55,916 bases of DNA from Candidatus Woesearchaeota archaeon (lineage in GTDB: Archaea; Nanobdellota; Nanobdellia; Woesearchaeales; DSVV01), in NCBI GenBank assembly GCA_016214075.1, contig JACRPI010000020.1, forward strand, positions 1 through 55,916, written 5' to 3'. Positions 46,994 to 55,723 of this stretch are shown in pieces (position 1 is the stretch's first letter; every line of letters starts with the position of its first letter). Made by a program: the position numbers and the translations under genes. The notes under the pieces are model-generated. The model saw only the letters and a list, made by a program, of their open reading frames with translations, did no database searches and was not told the origin of the DNA.

Positions 46994-48571
46994 TTACTCT
47001 AACCCAATCCCTTCGAATGTTAATTTCTCCTGCATCCCATTTCGTCCAACACGTTCAATATCTTTCTCTGCGTATTCTTTGAATAACGGCGTCTTTATTG
47101 GTATCGCAAACCGCGCGAAATTACTGGTAATCACTGCTTCTCCTTTATCGAGACTTGCGATATTCCTGCCATCCTGACTGAGATCTTGCGCAGCGCTTTC
47201 GATGATTGCCTGGCGCTCCGCCGCCATTTCTGTGCCGAGAATTATTTTTGTATTCATATTCGCAAGAATTTCCCGTGGAATCAAACTTGGCAGCTGCGTG
47301 ATCGCGCATAATCCCACTTGGAACTTTCTGCCTTCTCTCGCGATCGTACTAAAGATGTTTCCTCCTCGTTCAATCACGTCTTTTCCTAAGACTCGTGGCG
47401 CTTCTTCTAGCACGATTGAGATAACTGGTTTTTGCCTGAGTGTGCCGAGGCGTTTGTACTGCTGATAGCGCTGCAAAATTTCTGTACTGATCATGGAGCC
47501 AATCAACAATTCTGTCGCTCCTTTGAAACTTGACGTATCTATTATGACTGTCTTTTTCTCTTCCAATTCTGTGGCAATATCTTTTATTGTTGTTTTTCCC
47601 GCGCTCAAATCAAAAATTCCTTGGCTGTTGAGTTGTTGTCCATTCCATTCTAAATCCAACAAACTCAGAAGACGTCGTCTTACCACTGTTACTGTCGCTT
47701 CATTGAAATTGCCTGTTCTTTCTAACTGCACATTCATAATGATCTTTTCGATCCATGTATTCCCATACTCTCTGTAATACGCGTAGAGCGCTTGTTCCTG
47801 CGGATCGCTCCACTGCACCACTCCCGCAAAATGCTGTGGCTTAATCAGTGTAATATTAATTCTCAGTGTTTTCGCGCCAATCGGTGGATCTTTTGGAGTA
47901 TAATAACTGACTCGCTCTTTGTAGGGGTGATCTTTGAGACCAATTCCTTCATGGTCTCTGCCGTAATACTCGTCGTGCGGATCAAGGACAAGAATTCCGC
48001 AATACTCCTGTTTTGTCGCGTCCCAAAGCATGACTGAAGTGAGGTTTGATTTTCCTTTTCCTGTTGTCGCGCTAATAAGAATGTGGTGGCTGAACACTTC
48101 TTTTCCTGGAAGATACACTTCAACAGGCAATGTTTTGCTGCCGCTTCGCAATTTTCCCATAAATAGTGGTTCATCAGGCGTTGTCATAAACGCGACATCT
48201 TCTTCTCTTATTTCACGGACTGCCGCGAGAAACGGTGGAAGCGCTTTGCACGCGCCAACGCTTTCGTTTTGTATACTGATGATTCCTTTTGCCACCGCGA
48301 GCTTGTAATTTCTTAGCTCTGGCTCCATAATCTGTATTGTTTCTTCTTCAAAGAATTCTTTTTTTGTTCCATTTTCCAGTTGCATGCCCGAAATCAATTC
48401 GACATGCTGCTCTGAAAGCTGGCTGCCATAAATAAGATCAAAAACCTGCAACAGTATTTTTTGTCCATTCGCTTCTGCGACAAGAAGTTCCCCTAACTCA
48501 ATATCCGCGCCTGCTTTTTCCCGAATGAGTATTTTTCCAATCTCTCCACGGATGACAAGCCCTTTTTTCAT
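46994..48571 (-). CDS. herA: HerA DNA helicase/translocase
   Basis: A 525-residue hexameric ATPase. The N-terminal beta-barrel (HAS domain) spans about residues 1-95 ([20 protein letters not shown]). Walker A is ATTGKGKSN near residue 172; Walker B-like segments are [12 protein letters not shown] near 200 and [14 protein letters not shown] near 400; [20 protein letters not shown] is the sensor region and the Arg-rich [11 protein letters not shown] part lies between. HerA works with NurA nuclease to resect DNA ends for Mre11-Rad50. Length is normal. A TATA box CTTTATATAGCG lies about 22-30 bases before the start, giving a leaderless transcript. Mre11 is encoded nearby on the other strand. Confidence 0.9.
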   Translation of the reverse strand: MKKGLVIRGEIGKILIREKAGADIELGELLVAEANGQKILLQVFDLIYGSQLSEQHVELISGMQLENGTKKEFFEEETIQIMEPELRNYKLAVAKGIISIQNESVGACKALPPFLAAVREIREEDVAFMTTPDEPLFMGKLRSGSKTLPVEVYLPGKEVFSHHILISATTGKGKSNLTSVMLWDATKQEYCGILVLDPHDEYYGRDHEGIGLKDHPYKERVSYYTPKDPPIGAKTLRINITLIKPQHFAGVVQWSDPQEQALYAYYREYGNTWIEKIIMNVQLERTGNFNEATVTVVRRRLLSLLDLEWNGQQLNSQGIFDLSAGKTTIKDIATELEEKKTVIIDTSSFKGATELLIGSMISTEILQRYQQYKRLGTLRQKPVISIVLEEAPRVLGKDVIERGGNIFSTIAREGRKFQVGLCAITQLPSLIPREILANMNTKIILGTEMAAERQAIIESAAQDLSQDGRNIASLDKGEAVITSNFARFAIPIKTPLFKEYAEKDIERVGRNGMQEKLTFEGIGLE

Positions 48572-48676
48572 AGATTTTGTGATCGCTGTGCGCTATATAA
48601 AGCTTTAGATTCGTCTCCACTCTGGAATGGAAAATTATATAAAGATTGTTCATTCATGTTTTCTTAGGGATGACCA

Positions 48677-49930
48677 GTGGCAACGACTTCTAAAGATAAC
48701 AAAGAGAATCCTGTCTTGAAACAGGAAAAAGACCGGCTTGCGCGCGAATTTGTTCATCTTGAAAAGACACAGAAGACAGGCATGCTTTCTTCTCAGGAAT
48801 ATTCCACCGCGAAAAAATCCCTTGAAAAAAAACAGCGTTTCATTGAACAAAAAGAAAAACAAGAAACCGCGAAAGAGAAAGCTGTTGAAGAAATATTAGG
48901 CAGCGCGTCTATTCTTCCTGTTTCGAGTAAATCTTCTTCATCTTTACCTCCACAGGATCAGGTTTCTGACAAAAAGCGCCATCAGAAATATTTTATGAAA
49001 CTCGATACTCCTAAACAGCAGCCTTCCCCTGTATTAGAAAAAACTAAGTTAGAAAAAACTAAGGGAAATCTCAAGGAAGATACAAAGGAGAACCTCAAAG
49101 AAAATCTAAAAGAGCATTCTAAAAAAGGATATGATAAACATTCTGATAGAAAAATTCTTAAGAAAGCAGAAAAGAAAAAAGAGCCAGAAACTCCTGCAGT
49201 TCAAATTATTTCTGTTGATAAGAAGCCAGTAGAGCAGCATCCTCAGCCAGAACAACATCAGCACGTCCATAGGGAAACTTCATCTGCATCCAGCTCATTT
49301 GGTTCACCAATACAACCTTCTCTTTCTTCAGAAGAATACAAAGATATTGATGACCTTACTCCTGATGATGAAAATCACTGGCGCTTCGCGCTTGCGTTGT
49401 TGACGATCTTTCTCTTGATTTTACTCTATGTCAAATTCACGTCGTATGGAAATGCCGCTGATGTTATTACACTGGACGCCTATCTTGATCCTACTTCCTC
49501 TTATAGCAAGGATATGTATCTTGCGCTTCAGTCTCTCATTGGAGAATACGGCGATGCGCTCTGGGTTGATTATCATCTTATCGGCGTCACGGACCACGCG
49601 ATTCTTGTGAGTCACGCCATGTTTTGCGCGGAGAAAGAAGGCCATGGGACAGAATATCTTTCGTATTATTTTGCTCAGGATGTTCTTGCATCTGACATGG
49701 AAAGTATGTTGTCTTACGCAACTGCTCTCGGTCTTGACAGCGCCGCGTTTGAAATTTGCCTCTCTGATACCTCTTATGCCACACTTTATGCGGAACAGCA
49801 AGCGCAGGCAAAAGAACTTGACATCACCTATACCCCCACTCTTCTTGTGAATAATAAGAAAATAGTTGGCGCAGTTGGCGCGGACGCTATTCGCGTTGTT
49901 CTGGATCAGGAATTGACAAAGATTGGATAA
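48677..49930 (+). CDS. Membrane-anchored DsbA-fold protein lacking active-site cysteines
   Basis: A 417-residue protein with a GTG start at 48677; the ATG at 48670 is in another frame and stops after seven codons. Residues 1-70 are a charged, helical SHOCT-like stretch (FVHLEKTQKTGMLSSQEYST); residues 75-235 are low complexity, Lys/Glu/Ser-rich, probably disordered; one membrane helix lies at about 240-260 (FALALLTIFLLILLYVKF). The outside domain (about 270-417) has a DsbA/thioredoxin layout, with TYTPTLLVNNKKIVGAV containing the cis-Pro and the final strand and helix. The position of the CXXC motif reads DPTSSYSK, so no redox pair is present. It may be a chaperone-like or binding domain, or a former DsbA. 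Two cysteines occur elsewhere. Confidence 0.7.
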   Translation: MATTSKDNKENPVLKQEKDRLAREFVHLEKTQKTGMLSSQEYSTAKKSLEKKQRFIEQKEKQETAKEKAVEEILGSASILPVSSKSSSSLPPQDQVSDKKRHQKYFMKLDTPKQQPSPVLEKTKLEKTKGNLKEDTKENLKENLKEHSKKGYDKHSDRKILKKAEKKKEPETPAVQIISVDKKPVEQHPQPEQHQHVHRETSSASSSFGSPIQPSLSSEEYKDIDDLTPDDENHWRFALALLTIFLLILLYVKFTSYGNAADVITLDAYLDPTSSYSKDMYLALQSLIGEYGDALWVDYHLIGVTDHAILVSHAMFCAEKEGHGTEYLSYYFAQDVLASDMESMLSYATALGLDSAAFEICLSDTSYATLYAEQQAQAKELDITYTPTLLVNNKKIVGAVGADAIRVVLDQELTKIG

Positions 49931-49995
49931 TGGATAGCTTTTGAGCGTGTCCATAGAGCGATAGGATTAAATAGTTCTTTCTCTTAAGCGATTGC

Positions 49996-50655
49996 ATGAG
50001 CAAGAAGCGCAAGAAGTTGGATCAGCCTTTGAACACTACACTTGATAAGAAAGATGCTTCGATATCTCCTTCTTCTCCTCACGCGCTTCATCATTCTGTC
50101 AAAGATGATATTATCGCTGTTCTTCGTAACGGCATTAAAGCATTGCTCAAAGGAGATCTTGTCGCGCTTCGTGAAGAAAGCGATCACATCATTCACTGCT
50201 CCGCGATATTTCAGCGCCAAGAGTCCATTCAAACAGCTGTTGTTATTTACGCGCTCGCGAAAATTCTCGAACGAGGAAAAACCATTGACGCAAAAGTGAT
50301 TGCGGCAATAGAAAAAGCAATTAGTTTTATGCAGGCAGATAATCTTCGCGGTTTTAATACAGAAATCAAAGCGATTTATGACATGATCGGCGCTGTTGAT
50401 GATCAGCTCAGCATGTACATGCAGCACGTTGTTACAGAAGCGCAAATCAAAAAAGGGTCACGTATTTATGAGCACGGCATTTCTCTTGGACAAACTGCGC
50501 AGATCTTTGGTTTATCCCAATGGGAACTCATGAAATATGTGGGAAAAACTCGTGTCAGTGAAGAGGCAGGGGACATTGTGCCTATTCGTACTCGCATTAC
50601 TTTTGCACGAACACTCTTTAATTCAAATGGTGTTTTGCGAGGTACAGGAAAATGA
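49996..50655 (+). CDS. Hypothetical helical protein, partner of PIN protein
   Basis: A 219-residue basic protein. Residues 1-35 are Lys/Ser-rich; residues 36-150 are helical (VKDDIIAVLRNGIKALLKGD, SDHIIHCSAIFQRQESIQTA); residues 165-185 (ISLGQTAQIFGLSQWELMKY) look like a short HTH-type recognition segment. It overlaps the following PIN-domain gene by 4 bases (ATGA), suggesting a regulator-nuclease or antitoxin-toxin pair, although it is bigger than typical antitoxins. Length, helical content and context are all that can be offered; no named family is recognised. Confidence 0.6.
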   Translation: MSKKRKKLDQPLNTTLDKKDASISPSSPHALHHSVKDDIIAVLRNGIKALLKGDLVALREESDHIIHCSAIFQRQESIQTAVVIYALAKILERGKTIDAKVIAAIEKAISFMQADNLRGFNTEIKAIYDMIGAVDDQLSMYMQHVVTEAQIKKGSRIYEHGISLGQTAQIFGLSQWELMKYVGKTRVSEEAGDIVPIRTRITFARTLFNSNGVLRGTGK

Positions 50656-51356
50656 CTAAAGCACTTGTCTTTGATACAGGGCCTATCATTAGTTTGACCA
50701 TTAATAATCTTCTTTGGGTTCTTGAGAGTCTTAAGAATGAGTACAAAGGAGAATTCTATATCACTCCTGCAGTCTATGATGAATTGATTAGCAAGCCCTT
50801 GAATACGCGCAAGTATAAATTAGAAGCACTTCAAGTTTTACCTTATATCACAAAAGGAACGCTTAAGATTTACAACAATCTTCCCATGATCAGCATTGCA
50901 AAGGATGTCGCGGATTACGCGAATCATTCCTTTGAAATTGATGGTAATTTTATTGAAATTGTGCACAAAGGTGAAATTGAAGCAGTCGCAACAGCAATTT
51001 CTTTACAGGCAGACGCAATTGTTATCGATGAGCGAACAACGCGGCATCTCATTGAAAGTCCTGAAAAAATCGCGTGGCACATGGAAAGCACTATGCATCA
51101 AAAAGTTTTGATTAACAGGCAAAATCTCAATAAAGTGAAAGAACTTGTTGGCACATTACGGGTTATTCGCTCTGTTGAACTCGTGACCATCGCGTACGAA
51201 AAAGGATTTCTTAATCGATTTACGGATAACGCATCGACAAAAATTGTCCCTAATATTAAACAGGCTGTTCTTGAAGGAGCGCTTTGGGGTGTCAAATTAA
51301 ATGGATGTTCTGTTAAAGAGCAGGAAATTGTGGATATATTGAAGATGGAGAAATAA
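50652..51356 (+). CDS. PIN-domain protein (putative ribonuclease)
   Basis: A 234-residue protein, larger than VapC. The acidic residues of the PIN active site appear in LVFDTGPIISL (D8), AVYDELISK (E44), HKGEIEAVATAI (E110) and DAIVIDERTTRHL (D125-E126). Insertions between strands and a C-terminal helical extension (KVKELVGTLRVIRSVELVTI and on) add about 80 residues. Catalysis of RNA cleavage is likely if all four acids are used. It starts at the stop codon of the preceding gene, so they are translationally coupled. Archaeal relatives occur in rRNA and tRNA processing as well as in toxin systems; nothing here decides between these. Confidence 0.8.
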   Translation: MTKALVFDTGPIISLTINNLLWVLESLKNEYKGEFYITPAVYDELISKPLNTRKYKLEALQVLPYITKGTLKIYNNLPMISIAKDVADYANHSFEIDGNFIEIVHKGEIEAVATAISLQADAIVIDERTTRHLIESPEKIAWHMESTMHQKVLINRQNLNKVKELVGTLRVIRSVELVTIAYEKGFLNRFTDNASTKIVPNIKQAVLEGALWGVKLNGCSVKEQEIVDILKMEK

Positions 51357-51371
51357 AAAATATTTTCGTTC

Positions 51372-51614
51372 TTACTTTCTCTTCTTTGGTTTCCGGAGAA
51401 TAATTTTACTTAACGAAAGCGCTTCTTTTTCAAACTCTTTTGTTTCGTTTCTTAATTCTTCAAATGTGGGGATGTGTTTCTTTTCCTCTTTCTTCGCGCG
51501 GAGAAGCGCAGGGACTTCTCTTGCTTTAATTTTTATTCTTTGGCGAAGCTTGAGCTTGTTTTTTGGTTTCTTCGTGTTTTTTTTCATGCTTCTTTTTTCG
51601 ACTTTCTTTACCAT
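51372..51614 (-). CDS. 80-residue basic protein
   Basis: The product starts MVKKVEKRSMKKNTKKPKNK and ends SKIILRKPKKRK. It is very lysine/arginine-rich, with helical character in the middle (EELRNETKEFEKEALSLSKI). Such composition suggests a nucleic-acid or ribosome-associated small protein. An internal ATG at residue 10 could also be used. It is the only gene on the minus strand between the PIN protein and the 51805 gene. No family is recognised, and the possibility of an artefact is moderate because low-complexity frames are long by chance in AT-rich DNA. Confidence 0.5.
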   Translation of the reverse strand: MVKKVEKRSMKKNTKKPKNKLKLRQRIKIKAREVPALLRAKKEEKKHIPTFEELRNETKEFEKEALSLSKIILRKPKKRK

Positions 51615-51719
51615 TATCTCTTATTTTGTGTTATCGTCCTATTTAATAATTTCTAAATTAATCATCGTTTGTTTGTATTTTTGAAAGAGTTTCTTATTAT
51701 TGCTCATAGCATTCTCTCA

Positions 51720-51758
51720 TGAATCTCCGCTTTCCCTATTGACGAACAGGGTGATTCA
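51720..51758 (+). promoter_or_regulatory. Inverted repeat upstream of the 51805 gene promoter
   Basis: TGAATC (51720-51725) pairs with GATTCA (51753-51758), and CCCT (51734-51737) with AGGG (51748-51751), inside. It lies just upstream of the TATA box (CTTTTATATATTCC, about 51772-51785) of the next gene. It may be an operator, but the arms are short and this could be chance. Confidence 0.25.
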
Positions 51759-51804
51759 CTTTGTCTTCACTACTTTTATATATTCCACTCTTTCTTTGTA
51801 CTGC

Positions 51805-52899
51805 ATGGAGAAGGCTCAGTTGAACGTAATATTCAAACAATTGATTGCTATTCATATAACTGACTATTTTCCAAAGAATGGAATAATACGTACCCGTTAT
51901 TCTACTGATCCATCAACATGGCTCAGAGACACTGTTCATTTTTCTCTTAATGAATCAGCAGGATCTATCTCTGCATTTAGTTCGCCAAATATGAGAGGTT
52001 CATCGTGGTCAAATGAAAAGTTTGCAATCTTGATCCCTTTTGATAAATTATACACTCAATCTAAGAATCAGTTACAAACTATTAGCGTCACAGATACTTA
52101 TTTTCTTGGAAATATTACCATTCCTCCAGGATCTGTTTTTCTTGTTCTTGGACATGGCATCTCAGACGCAATCCATAATGGAATAACTACTCAAGATGAA
52201 GTTTTTAGTCATTTCGGTGATATGAGCTCTCCTGCCGCGAAAAAAAAGACTGTATTTTATGTTAAAAAAATTAACGGTGTTGAATACATCATTTACAATT
52301 ATTGGGAAAATGGGAGTGTAGGAGAACTTGTGAAACAAGTTGTTGTACAAATGGGGTTCTCAACTCATCTTAATATACCTTGGCGTATTTTAAATGATGC
52401 TCTTGGTCCTGCGTTCAAGCAGCATTCTGATCATTGGACTTCTGATATGGAAGATTTTGGGGCTCTCACAAAAAATATGGAAGAAATAGTTGATTATATC
52501 TTTATTTTCTTGAAACGGTTAAAAAGCAAAGGAGTTACTTTGCCGTTAGTTAATATACATGGTGATCTTGACTTCTCCATTCATCATGATAACGAATTAA
52601 CTGACGCAAAAAGGAAAAAGTTCAGAAGCATACTTTTATATCAAGACTTTTCTCATGAAGAATTAGAGGGTGCTCAAATCCTTGGTAATTCTCTTATTTA
52701 TTCATCTTATGAAATTAAACTAACATTACAACTGCCATTGCGCCGTGGTTTAGAACTCCTTCAACGGGTTCCTGTTGAATATCATAAAACGATACAGACC
52801 TATTTGAGAAGCTATCAAGCAAAAGTAAAAAAACAACTTCCAAAAGAAGTTATTACCCTTTGCCCAAGTTTGTTAAAATTACTCGAGCAGAGCTTTTAG
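51805..52899 (+). CDS. Hypothetical 364-residue protein
   Basis: Start at ATG 51805 (MEKAQLNVIFKQLIAIHITD), as the TATA box at about 51775 lies inside the longer open frame that begins at 51700. The protein is soluble with a mixed alpha/beta pattern, few cysteines and no membrane helix. Segments such as PPGSVFLVLGHGISDAIHNG, IPWRILNDALGPAFKQHSDH and PLVNIHGDLDFSIHHDNELT carry His and Asp residues that could bind metal, but no family signature is recognised. It stands alone, with its own promoter. I cannot assign a function. Confidence 0.6.
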   Translation: MEKAQLNVIFKQLIAIHITDYFPKNGIIRTRYSTDPSTWLRDTVHFSLNESAGSISAFSSPNMRGSSWSNEKFAILIPFDKLYTQSKNQLQTISVTDTYFLGNITIPPGSVFLVLGHGISDAIHNGITTQDEVFSHFGDMSSPAAKKKTVFYVKKINGVEYIIYNYWENGSVGELVKQVVVQMGFSTHLNIPWRILNDALGPAFKQHSDHWTSDMEDFGALTKNMEEIVDYIFIFLKRLKSKGVTLPLVNIHGDLDFSIHHDNELTDAKRKKFRSILLYQDFSHEELEGAQILGNSLIYSSYEIKLTLQLPLRRGLELLQRVPVEYHKTIQTYLRSYQAKVKKQLPKEVITLCPSLLKLLEQSF

Positions 52900-52998
52900 G
52901 GAGTGAAAAATGGTGTTCCTTTCTCCTTCTGTCTTGCTTGAATATATGCTCATTTCATTAAAGCAACCTTTTTATATCTCAAAGTTTCTTATTTCTTC

Positions 52999-54186
52999 AT
53001 GGAAAAAACTGTTGGGGACTTTTTCATGCTCTTTCGTCCATTGGGCATGAAAGAACGCGAACTTGTCAGCCATGTCAAAGACTATGTCGATGCCGCTCAG
53101 CTTCGTGATCTAATCTCGCTTCTCAAACAAAAAAAGATTTCTGCATCTCTCATGTACCTGCCTATTTCCAAAGATCTCTTCGCGCAGACAGAACAATGTG
53201 TTATCTTTAAAGCAGAAACACAAGACTCTGAGGTTCATGAATATATCCTTGAGGCAAATCAGGCAATACAAAAAAAATTCTTCAAAAAACAATACGCCTC
53301 TTTCGCGGAACATGCTCCAGAAATCTTGCCGAAACTTATCGCGCCGCACATTATCGGGCATGATGTCATTAAACATGCTGTATCCATTCAGCTTTTCGCT
53401 TCAGAACCAATCCACATTCTTCTCCTCGGTGATCCAGCTATTGGAAAAACTGACATTATCAGAAGCATCGCTGATTTTCATCCAATCTCAACCTACGGAC
53501 TAGGTTCTGGTATGAGTGGTGTTGGTCTCGCGGTCACTACTATTGGCGATGTTATTGAACCAGGATTATTGCCGCAGGCAGATCAGGGCATCTGCTGCAT
53601 TGATGAACTGAATTTACTTAAAGAGGAGAGCCGTGGCGCGTTGTACAACGCAATGGAAAAAGGATTTATTACGTATGACAAAAAAGGAAAACACCTCAAG
53701 CTTGACGCGCGTGTTCGCGTGCTTGCGACAGCAAATCCCATTGGTGATAAATTCATAGGAAAAACTGTCGCAGAACTCAAAAAACAAATTCCTTTTGATG
53801 ACGCGTTGCTCACTCGATTTCATCTTGTATTTCTTGTTCGTAAACCAGACACGTATCAATTTATGAAAATAACCGACGCGATTTTGAAGCAGAAACACGA
53901 TACTGGACTGACAAAAACAGATCTTGAATTCATCAAAAGTTATGTTTTCCACGCAGAACAACTGAAGGTAACATTGCCTGAGGTTTATCATCAAGACATT
54001 GTTTCTTTTGTTGGAGAGCTCAAGAAAAAGGAAAGTAAATGCCTTTTTGAGATTTCTCCTCGGCTTGTTGTTGGACTCATTCGTCTTGTGCAGGCTCGCG
54101 CACGAATGTGCTTGCGAGAAAAAGTAAAACAGGAAGATATTGACGCAGTAAAGGTAATTGTTGAACGCGCGTTGAAGATTACCTGA
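52999..54186 (+). CDS. Short MCM-like AAA+ ATPase
   Basis: A 395-residue protein. Residues 1-110 are an unknown N-terminal region; residues about 115-310 are an MCM-type AAA+ module: PHIIGHDVIKHAVSIQLF (the linker preceding it), Walker A GDPAIGKTD, the pre-sensor region (TTIGDVIEPGLLPQADQGIC), Walker B ICCIDELNLL, sensor 1 VLATANPIG, and the Arg-finger region DALLTRFHLVFLV. Residues 330-395 match the C-terminal helical/lid region (ISPRLVVGLIRLVQARARMC). Canonical archaeal MCM helicase (about 650-700 residues) has an N-terminal OB/zinc domain that is missing here. It is therefore a paralogue rather than the main replicative helicase. TATA box (CTTTTTATATCTC) about 20-30 bases upstream. Confidence 0.8.
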   Translation: MEKTVGDFFMLFRPLGMKERELVSHVKDYVDAAQLRDLISLLKQKKISASLMYLPISKDLFAQTEQCVIFKAETQDSEVHEYILEANQAIQKKFFKKQYASFAEHAPEILPKLIAPHIIGHDVIKHAVSIQLFASEPIHILLLGDPAIGKTDIIRSIADFHPISTYGLGSGMSGVGLAVTTIGDVIEPGLLPQADQGICCIDELNLLKEESRGALYNAMEKGFITYDKKGKHLKLDARVRVLATANPIGDKFIGKTVAELKKQIPFDDALLTRFHLVFLVRKPDTYQFMKITDAILKQKHDTGLTKTDLEFIKSYVFHAEQLKVTLPEVYHQDIVSFVGELKKKESKCLFEISPRLVVGLIRLVQARARMCLREKVKQEDIDAVKVIVERALKIT

Positions 54187-54270
54187 TCATTTTCAATGAA
54201 TCTCTATGATAAACATATTCTTTGAAAAATTTAAGCAAACTATATATAGAAGAATATGTGCATACCCCTT

Positions 54271-54423
54271 ATGGAAACAATAACAATTGCAAAAGATGAA
54301 TATGAAGGAATGAAGCATGAATTAGAATCATTGCGAAATACTGCGCTCTATAAACGATTACTTGATTTTGAAAAGAACATTGCAGAAGGAAAGAAATTTA
54401 CACGGAAAGATCTTGGTTTTTAG
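54271..54423 (+). CDS. Small antitoxin candidate, convergent with RelE-like toxin
   Basis: A 50-residue protein: METITIAKDEYEGMKHELES, then LRNTALYKRLLDFEKNIAEG and KKFTRKDLGF. It resembles the 48-residue candidate at 29300 (METITI.KEEY versus METITIAKDEY). An N-terminal strand and two helices are predicted. Its 3' end overlaps the end of a RelE-like toxin gene on the other strand by 26 bases. A TATA box (ACTATATATAGAAG) lies about 20-30 bases before the ATG. Antitoxin role is inferred by analogy and position. Confidence 0.65.
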   Translation: METITIAKDEYEGMKHELESLRNTALYKRLLDFEKNIAEGKKFTRKDLGF

Positions 54424-54736
54424 TTTCCATAATGCTTTTCTTCAATCGGGAGATGGTTTTCTTCTGTTTTTCTGGACTTGTTTTCATCTCAAATTCAAAA
54501 ACATAAATTTCATCCGTTTCTTTTTTGTGCTTATAATAAAGACGAAGAGGAGGATGTTTGTTTTTAACTTCATACAAAAAAAGTTTGGAATCCAACAGTT
54601 CTCCCGCATATTGTCCGAGAAGTTCAATTTTGTCAAGCATTCTGGTAAGGATTTTTCTGATATGACTGTTTGATGCTTCTTTTTGAAGTTGTTTGACAAT
54701 AATTTCATCAAAAATTAAGGGGTATTTTTTCTCCAT
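54398..54736 (-). CDS. RelE/HigB-like toxin
   Basis: A 112-residue protein from ATG 54736 (a GTG at 54739 is also in frame). The body has the RelE/YoeB/HigB-like fold: FDEIIVKQLQKEASNSHIRK (helices), IELLGQYAGELLDSKLFLYE, then RLYYKHKKETDEIYVFEFEM (strands), and a C-terminal helix KTSPEKQKKTISRLKKSIME. Basic residues (R, K, Y) on the strands would be the RNA-cleavage site. Its likely antitoxin is the convergent 50-residue gene, sharing 26 bases of 3' overlap. It is divergent from secF, with the start about 85 bases away. Confidence 0.75.
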   Translation of the reverse strand: MEKKYPLIFDEIIVKQLQKEASNSHIRKILTRMLDKIELLGQYAGELLDSKLFLYEVKNKHPPLRLYYKHKKETDEIYVFEFEMKTSPEKQKKTISRLKKSIMETKNQDLSV

Positions 54737-54820
54737 CACTAAATTATGAGAATAGGAATATTTAATGGTTTAGAAATAATTTCCACAACGTTTAAAAACA
54801 ATAAGCTATTTTTTCTCTTT

Positions 54821-55723
54821 ATGTTAGACCAAATAAAACATTTTTACGAAACAAAATACATGTTCTTCTTGATTTTTACTTCTTTTATTCTCTTTACCGC
54901 GCTCGCGCAAATTGGATGGCAATATTATACTACTGGTGATTTCCTCCACAAAGGAGTCAGCTTGAAAGGCGGCGCGACTGTTACTGTCCCAGATTATTAT
55001 GACGCGCTTGGTTTACACGCTGTGCTTGCTGCTTCGTATGAAGGGTATGATATTTCTGTTCGTGAACTTCGCGGTTCATCTGGCGCGCAATCCGGCGTTA
55101 TTGTGGACATTGATATTCTTGATCAAGAAACCCTTGGGGTATTCGTTTCTCAGGTTTCTTCTGAGACTGGTATTCCAGAAAACATGATGAGCATTGAAAC
55201 GTTTGGATCCCGCCTGAGCGGTGATTTCTTCTCTCAACTGCTTCTTGGTCTTCTTGTCGCGTTCCTCTTTATGGGCTGTGTTGTCTTTTTGTATTTCAAG
55301 GACTTGATTCCAAGCATCGCTGTTATGCTTGCGGCAGGATCTGACATTATTATTACGCTTGCAATTATCAATGTGTTAGGGATTAAACTTTCCACAGCAG
55401 GGATTGCCGCGTTTCTTATGTTGATTGGCTATTCTGTTGATACAGATATTCTTCTCACTATTCGTGTTCTGAAACAAAAAGAAGATGGGAACCTTAATGA
55501 ACGTATTTATGGATCATTCAAAACAGGCGGTCTCATGACCTTTACCGCAATTGTCGCGGTCGGAACTGTTTTACTTTTTACAAACTCTGATGTCTTGTTT
55601 CAAATCATGCTTATCCTTTTCATTGGTTTATTTGTGGACATCATGACGACATGGGTACAGAATGTCAGCATTCTTCGCTGGCATCTTCGTGATAAGGAAC
55701 ATACTAAAGAAGGTGGCCACTAA
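54821..55723 (+). CDS. secF: Protein translocase subunit SecF
   Basis: About 300 residues from ATG 54821 (MLDQIKHFYETKYMFFLIFT); the longer frame to 54746 crosses the TATA-like GTTTAAAAAC and is less likely. The first helix is followed by the SecF signature GVSLKGGATVTVPD, a periplasmic-type loop of about 90 residues (YEGYDISVRELRGSSG), and a block of five helices including FLMLIGYSVDTDILLTIRVL, the conserved SecF D..N/D-like motif in the fourth helix. SecDF uses the proton gradient to assist protein export through Sec. The stop overlaps the start of secD by one base, so they form one operon. Confidence 0.9.
   Translation: MLDQIKHFYETKYMFFLIFTSFILFTALAQIGWQYYTTGDFLHKGVSLKGGATVTVPDYYDALGLHAVLAASYEGYDISVRELRGSSGAQSGVIVDIDILDQETLGVFVSQVSSETGIPENMMSIETFGSRLSGDFFSQLLLGLLVAFLFMGCVVFLYFKDLIPSIAVMLAAGSDIIITLAIINVLGIKLSTAGIAAFLMLIGYSVDTDILLTIRVLKQKEDGNLNERIYGSFKTGGLMTFTAIVAVGTVLLFTNSDVLFQIMLILFIGLFVDIMTTWVQNVSILRWHLRDKEHTKEGGH

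Noticed and set aside
52910-53045. Small frame after the 51805 gene beginning MVFLSPSVLL, preceded by GGGAGTGA
   Set aside because: It runs through the TATA box and start of the MCM-like gene in another frame; more likely the promoter region of that gene.
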